This document shows, in pieces, positions 7,995-15,318 of a stretch of 64,000 bases of DNA (positions are counted from its first letter, which is position 1; each line of letters begins with the position of its first letter). The stretch is from Lachnospiraceae bacterium (lineage in GTDB: Bacteria > Bacillota > Clostridia > Lachnospirales > Lachnospiraceae), in assembly GCA_015056795.1 (NCBI GenBank), contig SVFO01000013.1, positions 1-64,000 of the forward strand, given 5' to 3'. The notes below the pieces were generated by a model. It had not been told where the DNA came from and made no database searches. It was given only the letters and a program-made list of their open reading frames with translations. Position numbers and translations under genes: made by a program.

Positions 7995-8777
7995 ATGCAA
8001 CAGTTTGAGATTTTTGACACACATGCACATTATGATGATCATGCCTTTGATGAGGATCGAGAGGCACTAATCGGGAGCTTGAAGGCAGCAGGCGTTGGCA
8101 GGGTTGTCAACATAGGCTCGACGGTCGCCTCTTGCGCTGAATGCCTGGCACTGGCGGAACGGTATGATTTTATCTATGCGGCGATTGGCGTACATCCGTC
8201 GGAGACGGCAGAGCTTACCGAAGAACGCTTTGAAACCTTGCGTGAGCAGTGCCTGGATCCCAAATGTGTCGCCGTGGGAGAGATCGGGCTGGATTATTAT
8301 TGGCCGGAGCCCTCGGCAGAAATTCAAAAGAAATGGTTTATCAGGCAGCTGCAGCTTGCGCGGGAATTGAAAAAGCCCGTCGTGATTCATTCGAGGGATG
8401 CCTGTAGGGACACGCTGGAGATCCTGCGTGGGGAGCATGCCGAGGAGCTTGGAGGCGTGATTCATTGCTATTCCTATTCGGCAGAGACAGCGCGGGAGTA
8501 TTTGGATTTGGGATTCTTTTTTGGAATCGGCGGCGTTTTGACGTTTAAGAATGGCAGAAAGCTGAAGGAGACGGTAGAGCTTCTGCCGATGGACAGGATA
8601 GTGATTGAGACGGACTCGCCGTATTTGGCGCCGGTGCCAAACAGAGGGAAGCGGAATGACTCAAGAAATTTGGCTTATGTAGTCAGGGAGCTTGCGGCGA
8701 TGAAGGGAATTTCCGAGGAGGAAGTGCGGAGAGTGACCTGGGAAAATGCCTGCAGGCTGTACGGGCTTGAGAAGTAA
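7995..8777 (+). CDS. tatD: TatD-family metal-dependent deoxyribonuclease
   Basis: A 260-residue TIM-barrel hydrolase of the TatD/YabD family, known as a 3'-5' exonuclease and D-aminoacyl-tRNA or DNA quality-control enzyme. Metal-binding motifs are all visible: FDTHAHYDDHAFD at the start, VAVGEIGLDYYW in the middle, KPVVIHSRDA, GVIHCYSYS, and the late IVIETDSPYLAPVPNRGKRN. Length is normal for the family. The ATG at 7995 is chosen over an in-frame TTG at 7989. It sits between a lipoprotein and a DUF445 gene. Confidence 0.93.
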   Translation: MQQFEIFDTHAHYDDHAFDEDREALIGSLKAAGVGRVVNIGSTVASCAECLALAERYDFIYAAIGVHPSETAELTEERFETLREQCLDPKCVAVGEIGLDYYWPEPSAEIQKKWFIRQLQLARELKKPVVIHSRDACRDTLEILRGEHAEELGGVIHCYSYSAETAREYLDLGFFFGIGGVLTFKNGRKLKETVELLPMDRIVIETDSPYLAPVPNRGKRNDSRNLAYVVRELAAMKGISEEEVRRVTWENACRLYGLEK

Positions 8778-8831
8778 ACAAAGAAGATATAAGCGTGCAT
8801 CCGTATCTAAGGAGGATGGGAAAGGAGCAGC

Positions 8832-9710
8832 ATGGAGATTTTGAAGGTGATCCTGCCGATTTTGATCGGTGCCACAATTGGATATTTTACAAACTTTCTT
8901 GCGATAAAAATGCTGTTTCGGCCTCGAAAGGAGGTACGGATCGGAAAGTGGCGAGTTCCCTTTACGCCAGGCATTATTCCCAAGAATCAACCAAGACTTG
9001 CCAATGCCATTGGAAATACCGTGGGCGGGCATCTTTTGAATTTGGATACCATCAAGGACAGCTTTCAGAAAAATGGCACGAAGGAAAAGCTGGTAAAGAA
9101 GGTTGCATCCTCCCTTTATGAGAGCGAGGCCTGCTTCGGTGATTTCTTTAAGGCTGATGACAACCACGGGGAGCTGATTGAGCGATTCAGCAATGTCATG
9201 GCGGAGGCTGTTGCGGAAAAGGTGCGGCAGATGGAATTTAAGCCGATTGTCGCGGAGATTGGTAAGGAGACGCTGGGGGATCTTTTGAATCACAAGATGG
9301 TCTCCATGCTGCTGAGCGAGGAACGATTGGATGCCATTTATGAGCGTATCGCGCAGGCCTTGCATAAATATCTGGATGAGAATGGTGAGGAAATGATTCG
9401 CGGAGCCATCTCGCAGAACGTAAAGAAGCTGGAGAATAAGCCGATCAAGGAGATTGTACAGGCAGGAACGAGTCAGGAAGGATTAGAGCATCTTGCCGGG
9501 TATGTGGTGGATCAGGTTGCGGAGCGCTATGGAGCGTCGCTGATGCAGGCCGTGGACGTCAGCTCCGTGGTACGTCAGAAGATAGAATCCATGGACGTCG
9601 CGGAAATGGAGCGCCTGACGCTTTCCGTGTGTGACAAGGAATTACAGGCAGTCATTAATTTAGGGGCCCTGATCGGAGCGATCATAGGGGTCATCAATAT
9701 CTTTATTTGA
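8832..9710 (+). CDS. DUF445 family membrane protein (YheB-like)
   Basis: A 292-residue protein with one membrane span at each end and a long helical soluble region between. The N-terminal LIGATIGYFTNFLAIKMLFRP and the following WRVPFTPGIIPKNQPRLA are hallmark DUF445 segments. The C-terminal span (NLGALIGAIIGVINIFI) ends the protein, as in relatives. Members are implicated in envelope or spore processes in Bacillota, but no biochemical role is established to my knowledge. Ribosome binding is provided by GGAAAGGAG. Confidence 0.9.
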   Translation: MEILKVILPILIGATIGYFTNFLAIKMLFRPRKEVRIGKWRVPFTPGIIPKNQPRLANAIGNTVGGHLLNLDTIKDSFQKNGTKEKLVKKVASSLYESEACFGDFFKADDNHGELIERFSNVMAEAVAEKVRQMEFKPIVAEIGKETLGDLLNHKMVSMLLSEERLDAIYERIAQALHKYLDENGEEMIRGAISQNVKKLENKPIKEIVQAGTSQEGLEHLAGYVVDQVAERYGASLMQAVDVSSVVRQKIESMDVAEMERLTLSVCDKELQAVINLGALIGAIIGVINIFI

Positions 9711-9795
9711 GTTGCAGGATTACGGGAGCTGCAAAGCAGCGGAGCAATCCGCAGCATCCTGCATAACAGAATTTATTCAGAGGAGGAGAAGGGCC

Positions 9796-10662
9796 ATGCC
9801 TACGACAAGGGCACATTACAGACATGGGGAAGAGGTAAGAAAGCTGGTAAAGCAGGAAGCAAGGGATGTGATTGATAAATATCCGGAGCTGTTTCATTTT
9901 GGCGTACACGGACCGGATCTGTTGTTTTACAACGATGCCTTAAAAAAGAATCCCGTGAACCAGTTGGGAAGTAAGCTTCATGACCTTCCGGGAAGCTATT
10001 TCTTTGAGCATGCGGTGAAGGTGCTGGAGGAGCTGAAGGCGCAGGGGAGCGGAGATTATCTGCCGTCATTGTCTTACGTGTATGGCGTTCTCTGTCATTT
10101 TTCCCTGGATTTGTACTGCCATGGCTATGTACAGGAGAAGATCGATGCCAGCGGCATTTCACACACGGAGATTGAGGCAGAGCTGGATCGCGAGCTTTTG
10201 GTACGGGAGGGCTTAGATCCCGTTCGCGCTAGGGTGACGGGGCATTTGGCACCGTCTGGAAGAAATGCACGTGTCATCAGCCGCTTTTATGAGGGCCTCA
10301 CGCAGGAGGATATTCATAAGGCGATGGTGGATATGGTAAAGATGCTGGATTACCTTGTACTGCCCAATAAAGTGATGCGCGCTGCCGTTTTGGGAGCGCT
10401 CAAGCTTGTTGGCCAATATGACCAAAAGCATGGCCTGATCATCAATTATGAGAAAAACATGGAATGCGCCGACAGCACGGAGCATCTGATCGAGCTCATG
10501 AGAGAGGCGGTTCCCTTCGCGGCAAATCTGATCGACGCCTTCCCTGAGATGGGCGATGCCTTCCGCTATAACTTCGTCTCTATTGATCCTGAGACGGAAG
10601 AGATTTATCACGTAGACCTTGCTTCCGATCCTGAACCCGAGGATTCGGATTCCGTTCAATAA
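9796..10662 (+). CDS. Zinc-dependent phospholipase C-like protein
   Basis: A 288-residue protein of the Zn_dep_PLPC family. Ligand-type residues are seen in ARDVIDKYPELFHFGVHGPD, in HDLPGSYFFEHA, and in the CHFSLDLYCHGYV box, where His, Asp and His are spaced as in phospholipase C and S1 nuclease-like folds. There is no signal peptide, so it is probably cytoplasmic or not Sec-exported, unlike clostridial alpha-toxins. The ATG at 9796 follows AGGAGGAG and is preferred over an upstream extension to 9712 that has no ribosome binding site. Substrate is unknown. Confidence 0.85.
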   Translation: MPTTRAHYRHGEEVRKLVKQEARDVIDKYPELFHFGVHGPDLLFYNDALKKNPVNQLGSKLHDLPGSYFFEHAVKVLEELKAQGSGDYLPSLSYVYGVLCHFSLDLYCHGYVQEKIDASGISHTEIEAELDRELLVREGLDPVRARVTGHLAPSGRNARVISRFYEGLTQEDIHKAMVDMVKMLDYLVLPNKVMRAAVLGALKLVGQYDQKHGLIINYEKNMECADSTEHLIELMREAVPFAANLIDAFPEMGDAFRYNFVSIDPETEEIYHVDLASDPEPEDSDSVQ

Positions 10663-10717
10663 GGGAATGCAATAACGATCAACAAGTAGAAAATGACGGG
10701 GAGAGAGTACAAACGAC

Positions 10718-11962
10718 ATGCATAAGACAACGAAGCAGGAGCGAAACTGGATTTTATACGATGTAGGAAATTCCGCTTATACGATGCTGGTAACAACGAT
10801 CATGCCGATTTATTTTAATTATATTGCGAGCCAGCAGAATGTCAGCTCCGTGGACTATCTGGCATATTGGGGCTATGCGGCATCCATCGTGACGCTGATC
10901 GTGGCGATTCTAGGTCCCATTGTCGGAACGTTTACGGATAATAAAAATTGCAAGAAGCCGATTTTTATGGCATCTCTATTCATTGGCTCCGTGTGCTGCG
11001 TGGCGCTCGGCTTTACAAAATACTGGCTGGCCTTTCTGATCGTATACATTATTTCCAAGATTGGCTATGCCTCGAGCCTGATTTTTTATGACTCCATGCT
11101 CCCTGACGTTACGACGCCGGATCGCATGGATAAGGTCTCGACCTCCGGCTTCGCCTGGGGCTATATCGGCAGCTGCATCCCCTTTGTTGCCTGCCTTGGC
11201 ATTGTTCTCGGAAAGGATGCGATTGGCATTTCCATGGAAATGGCCATGATGCTTTCATTTTTGATCACGGCCGTCTGGTGGGTTGGCATGACAATCCCTT
11301 TGCTTCGCACCTATCAGCAGAGGTATTACGTGGAATGCAAGGAACATGCGGTTCGCGAAACCTTTCGGCGTTTGGGCACAACGCTCGCAAATGCACGCAA
11401 ACACAGCAAGATCTTTTGGTTTTTGATCGCCTTTTTCTTTTATATTGACGGCGTATATACCATCATTGACATGGCGACCTCCTATGGGCAGGCGCTTGGG
11501 CTAAAGAGTGAGGGACTATTGTTGGCGCTACTTCTTACGCAGATTGTAGCCTTCCCGTGTGCCATTATTTTTGGAAAGCTTGCTCAGAGATATGCGGCTG
11601 AAAACCTGATCACGGTCTGCATTTTAGCTTATCTTGGCATCGCAGTTTTCGCAATCTTTTTGACGAATCTTGTGGAGTTCTGGATTTTGGCGGTATTGGT
11701 CGGCATGTTCCAGGGCGGCATTCAGGCGTTGTCGAGATCTTATTTTACGAAGATCATTCCGCCGGAGCAATCGGGTGAATTCTTTGGTATTTATGATATT
11801 TGCGGCAAGGGTGCGGCATTCCTTGGCACGACGCTGGTCGGTCTGGTATCACAGCTGACCGGCAGCATCAACAAAGGAATCAGCGTGCTCTCCGTGCTGT
11901 TTTTATTGGGGCTGTTCTTCTTCCGCAAGGCAGCCGCGAGCGTGAAAAAGGAGCAGGCTTAA
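10718..11962 (+). CDS. MFS transporter, UMF1/Atg22-like
   Basis: A 414-residue permease with about 12 membrane spans. The N-terminal ERNWILYDVGNSAYTMLVTT is the signature of the UMF1/Atg22-like branch of the major facilitator superfamily, and the loop GPIVGTFTDNKNCKKP is the usual MFS loop 2-3 motif. The later GGIQALSRSYFTKIIPPEQS segment is also typical of this branch. Known relatives include efflux of amino acids from fungal vacuoles; the bacterial substrates are not known. The next gene starts 4 nt after its stop. Confidence 0.9.
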   Translation: MHKTTKQERNWILYDVGNSAYTMLVTTIMPIYFNYIASQQNVSSVDYLAYWGYAASIVTLIVAILGPIVGTFTDNKNCKKPIFMASLFIGSVCCVALGFTKYWLAFLIVYIISKIGYASSLIFYDSMLPDVTTPDRMDKVSTSGFAWGYIGSCIPFVACLGIVLGKDAIGISMEMAMMLSFLITAVWWVGMTIPLLRTYQQRYYVECKEHAVRETFRRLGTTLANARKHSKIFWFLIAFFFYIDGVYTIIDMATSYGQALGLKSEGLLLALLLTQIVAFPCAIIFGKLAQRYAAENLITVCILAYLGIAVFAIFLTNLVEFWILAVLVGMFQGGIQALSRSYFTKIIPPEQSGEFFGIYDICGKGAAFLGTTLVGLVSQLTGSINKGISVLSVLFLLGLFFFRKAAASVKKEQA

Positions 11963-11966
11963 AGCA

Positions 11967-12413
11967 ATGAAGGAGCATCTTGAAACCTATGAGGACATCA
12001 TGGAGCTGCCACACCATCAATCCTCCCGAAGACCGCACATGCCTTTGAATGAAAGGGCGGCGCAGTTTTCTCCCTTTGCCGCGCTCACGGGGTATGAGGC
12101 GGCCATCACGGAGGCGGGGAGGCTGACCGAGAGCTTTCGGGAGCTGGATGAGAATGAGAAGGCGGCGCTCGATGAGATGCTGCAGTACCTCCGGAAAAAC
12201 CAGGAGACGCGCCCCGAGATTACCATTTTGCATTTTGTCCCTGACGAGGTCAAGGAGGGCGGCGCTTACGTGGAGACGACAGGGCGTTTTCTAAAGCTCT
12301 TAGTCACGGGACGAGAGCTTGTGTTGGAGACGGGAGAAGGAAAAGACAGGGAGCAAAGCAGAATTTCCCTGGATCATATCGCAGGGATTTGGCTTCGGCA
12401 TGAACAGACATAG
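11967..12413 (+). CDS. YolD-like protein accompanying a Y-family polymerase
   Basis: A 148-residue cytoplasmic protein. The segment RPHMPLNERAAQFSPFAAL followed by TGYEAAITEAGR matches the conserved start of YolD-like proteins, which in Bacillota are encoded next to UmuC-type translesion polymerases and may act like UmuD partners. The second half forms predicted beta strands. The gene starts 4 nt after the MFS gene with an AAGGAG-containing site inside the upstream end. The polymerase gene lies 217 nt downstream, supporting a shared mutagenic-repair module. Confidence 0.75.
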   Translation: MKEHLETYEDIMELPHHQSSRRPHMPLNERAAQFSPFAALTGYEAAITEAGRLTESFRELDENEKAALDEMLQYLRKNQETRPEITILHFVPDEVKEGGAYVETTGRFLKLLVTGRELVLETGEGKDREQSRISLDHIAGIWLRHEQT

Positions 12414-12445
12414 GATTTGGACGTTTTGGGAGAGAGGGTGAAGAG

Positions 12446-12631
12446 GTGAAGGAAAAAGCTTTCACAAAGGTTGAGGATTTCTTGGTAAAGAATAAGGATG
12501 CGCTGCTCCTTGGCGGGCAGATCGCATTGGTGGTTTTGGTTTGTGTTGCGGGGATTCGAAATGACCTGGAGCCCCAGAATTGCTGCTGCAGAAAATGCAG
12601 GAAAAAGAGAAAGAAAAAGCGGAAAAAGTAA
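12446..12631 (+). CDS. Small single-span membrane protein upstream of the polymerase
   Basis: A 61-residue ORF with a GTG start 7 nt after GAGGG. It has a charged N-terminus, one membrane span (LLLGGQIALVVLVCVAGI) and an odd tail of Cys and Lys/Arg (QNCCCRKCRKKRKKKRKK). Its stop overlaps the polymerase ATG as TAATG. The -1 frame of the same tail reads LLLQKMQEKEKEKAEKV, a far more normal helix that runs directly into the polymerase, so either a frameshift mutation or programmed slippage is possible. The tail as annotated looks unnatural. Confidence 0.55.
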   Translation: MKEKAFTKVEDFLVKNKDALLLGGQIALVVLVCVAGIRNDLEPQNCCCRKCRKKRKKKRKK

Positions 12632-14103
12632 TGTCGGAGAGATCTTACGTTGCGATTGATTTAAAATCATTTTATGCATCCGTGGAATGCGTGGAACGAG
12701 GGCTGGATCCGCTGACGACAAATCTTGTTGTCGCGGATGCAAGCAGGACGGAGAAGACCATTTGTCTGGCGGTGTCGCCTTCCTTGAAGGCATACGGAAT
12801 TCCGGGTCGCGCCAGACTTTTTGAAGTGGTGCAAAAGGTGCGCGAGGTGAACCGTGCGAAAAAGCCAGGGGAGCCAGAGCTGACCTATCTTGTTGCAACA
12901 CCGAGAATGGCACTGTATCTAAAATATAGCACGGACATTTATCAGATTTATTTGAAATATATTGCGCCGGAGGACATTCACGTCTATTCCATTGACGAGG
13001 TGTTTATGGATGTGACGACCTATTTGAAAACCTATCGGATGACGGCGCAGGAGCTTGCCAGTAAAATCATCCGAGAGGTGTTTGCTCAGACGGGAATCAC
13101 GGCAACGGCGGGGATTGGGACGAACCTGTATCTCTGCAAGATTGCCATGGACATTGTGGCGAAGCATGCGCCTGCGGATGAAAATGGTGTTCGCATGGCG
13201 AGCCTGGATGAGATGAGCTATCGGCGACTCCTTTGGAATCACAAGCCGCTGACGGATTTTTGGCGCGTTGGCAAGGGCTACGCGAGAAGGCTGGAGGGCA
13301 TCGGACTCTTTACCATGGGTGATATTGCAAGGTGTAGCATCGGTAAGGAGACAGAGTTCTATAACGAGGATCTTTTATATCGCCTGTTTGGAATCAATGC
13401 GGAGCTTTTGATTGATCACGCCTGGGGGTGGGAGCCCACGACCATTGCGGACGTCAAGGGCTATCAGCCAGAGAACAATTCCGTGAGTTCGGGACAGGTG
13501 CTGTCCCATCCCTATACCTTCGAGAAGGCGCGGATCGTGACAAAGGAAATGGCGGAGCTGATGGCGCTGGATTTGGTTGCCAAAAAGCTGGTGACGGATC
13601 AGCTGGTGCTCACCGTTGGCTATGACGTGGAAAACCTAAAGAATGCAAAGCCGGATGGTGGATATCAGGGAGAAATTGTCGCAGACTATTATGGGAGGCT
13701 CGTGCCAAAGCATGCGCATGGCACGGAGAACCTAAAGGAATTTTCCTCGTCTGCAAAGGAAATTTCCGAGGCCGTTTTAGCGATCTATGACAGGGTGTTG
13801 GATCCTGCGCTTTTGGTCAGACGAATTAACGTGGCGGCCAATCACGTCATTGCGGAATCAGAAGCGGAAAAGAAGGAAAAGTACGAGCAGCTAGATCTCT
13901 TTCAGGATTTTTGCCTCGGCAACGATGCACTGAAGCAGGAGGAAAAGGAAAAGGAACGGCTACAGCGTGAAAAGAAGATGCAGCAGGCGATTTTGGGGCT
14001 GCAAAAGCGCTATGGAAAGAATGCCGTGCTAAAGGGAACGGATTTGGAAGAAGGCGCGACCACGCGGGAGCGCAACGGGCAGATCGGCGGTCATAAGGCC
14101 TAG
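12631..14103 (+). CDS. Y-family DNA polymerase (UmuC/DinB type)
   Basis: A 490-residue translesion polymerase. The palm catalytic motifs are VAIDLKSFYASVEC near the start and VYSIDEVFMDVT in the middle, giving the three acidic metal ligands. TAGIGTNLYLCKIAMDI is the usual family segment. A helix-hairpin-helix region (LEGIGLFTMGDIA) and a little-finger domain follow. The C-terminal tail contains YEQLDLFQDF, which fits a beta-clamp-binding motif of the QxxLF kind. Length and motifs match the Bacillota UmuC-like group that pairs with YolD. The ATG at 12631 is chosen because it is the first after the overlapping stop; an upstream in-frame extension has no ribosome binding site. Confidence 0.92.
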   Translation: MSERSYVAIDLKSFYASVECVERGLDPLTTNLVVADASRTEKTICLAVSPSLKAYGIPGRARLFEVVQKVREVNRAKKPGEPELTYLVATPRMALYLKYSTDIYQIYLKYIAPEDIHVYSIDEVFMDVTTYLKTYRMTAQELASKIIREVFAQTGITATAGIGTNLYLCKIAMDIVAKHAPADENGVRMASLDEMSYRRLLWNHKPLTDFWRVGKGYARRLEGIGLFTMGDIARCSIGKETEFYNEDLLYRLFGINAELLIDHAWGWEPTTIADVKGYQPENNSVSSGQVLSHPYTFEKARIVTKEMAELMALDLVAKKLVTDQLVLTVGYDVENLKNAKPDGGYQGEIVADYYGRLVPKHAHGTENLKEFSSSAKEISEAVLAIYDRVLDPALLVRRINVAANHVIAESEAEKKEKYEQLDLFQDFCLGNDALKQEEKEKERLQREKKMQQAILGLQKRYGKNAVLKGTDLEEGATTRERNGQIGGHKA

Positions 14104-14149
14104 AAACGAAAAAAATAAAGAGCTTAGGAAAAGAAATAGGAGGCTTGTC

Positions 14150-15208
14150 ATGAAAAAGAATGATAGTATTTCCATACCTGTCATTGTAAAAATCGGAAAA
14201 GGTGCGTTGGGATGTCTGGGACCGACGCTGAAGGAAGGAGAGCTTTCGGAGGTCGTGCTGTTTTTCGGCAATGGTCTGATCGAGCTCTTTGGCGCAAAGG
14301 TGATGGATTCCATGCGCTCGGCGGGCATTACCGTGCTGGAATATCAGGAGCTTGACACGGTTGCCATTGAGGACATTATTCCTCTGGCATTTGCCATTCC
14401 GAATAAGGCGAAGGCCGTGGTTTCCATTGGAGGCGGAAAGGTCATTGATGCGGGAAAATATGCTGCCTTTTTGCGCGGCATCCCCTTCATCAGCGTGCCC
14501 ACCAGCAGCTCCAGTGACGGATTTTCGAGTGCGAGCGCATCGCTCCTTGTCGCGGGAAAGAGAAATTCCGTACCTGCAAAGCTTGCGTATGGCATTGTCG
14601 TGGATACCGAGGTCATTCGGACGGCGCCCGTAAAGTTCATTTACTCCGGCATTGGAGACATGGTGGCCAAAATTACGGCGCTGTATGATTGGGTTTATGA
14701 GGCTAAGCAGGGTGCCTCCGTTTTGAATGATTTCGCTGTGATGGTTGCGAAAAAGGCCGTGAACAGCTTTGTGCGCACGCCATTCGAGAGCATACAGGAC
14801 GAGGTTTTCCTAAAGGAGCTTTTGGATTCGCTTGCCATGAGCGGGATCGCCAATGAGATTGCCGGCAGCAGCGCGCCGACCAGCGGAAGCGAGCATTTGA
14901 TCTCCCATGCGCTGGATAAGTTTTTGGAGGTGCCGCAGCTCCATGGCGTACAGGTTGGCATTGCGACCTATATCATGGCGAAGGTGCAGGATCACAGATA
15001 CGTGCGCGTCAACAAGATCTTTACGGATACCGGCTTTTGGGATTATGTTGCAACGCTTGGCATGAAGAAGGAAGACTTTATCAAGGCCATCGACATGGCA
15101 CCGGGCGTAAAGCCGCACAGACATACCTATCTGCATGAGGAGAAGTATCGCGAGGAAGCCAAGAGAATCGTCATGGAGGACGAGATATTAAATAAGGTGC
15201 TGGTATAG
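14150..15208 (+). CDS. sn-glycerol-1-phosphate dehydrogenase (EgsA/AraM-like)
   Basis: A 352-residue protein of the iron-containing alcohol dehydrogenase superfamily. AVVSIGGGKVIDAGKYAA is the nucleotide-binding loop, VPTSSSSDGFSSASAS contacts the substrate phosphate, and metal ligands are expected in SGIGDMVAK, SGSEHLISHAL and LHGVQVGIAT. This pattern fits glycerol-1-phosphate dehydrogenase, which reduces dihydroxyacetone phosphate to the archaeal-type stereoisomer, better than glycerol dehydrogenase. It has a perfect AGGAGG site 6 nt before the ATG. In Bacillus the product feeds heptaprenylglyceryl phosphate; no partner PcrB gene is seen here. Confidence 0.8.
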   Translation: MKKNDSISIPVIVKIGKGALGCLGPTLKEGELSEVVLFFGNGLIELFGAKVMDSMRSAGITVLEYQELDTVAIEDIIPLAFAIPNKAKAVVSIGGGKVIDAGKYAAFLRGIPFISVPTSSSSDGFSSASASLLVAGKRNSVPAKLAYGIVVDTEVIRTAPVKFIYSGIGDMVAKITALYDWVYEAKQGASVLNDFAVMVAKKAVNSFVRTPFESIQDEVFLKELLDSLAMSGIANEIAGSSAPTSGSEHLISHALDKFLEVPQLHGVQVGIATYIMAKVQDHRYVRVNKIFTDTGFWDYVATLGMKKEDFIKAIDMAPGVKPHRHTYLHEEKYREEAKRIVMEDEILNKVLV

Positions 15209-15318
15209 GTTATTTAGAAGGATGAGGCTGACTTCTTATAGGGGATGTAAGGGCTACAAAGTATTTCTCACGCATGGGCGCGAGCAAGCAGGTTGACATC
15301 GAAAGGACGGAGAACGAC

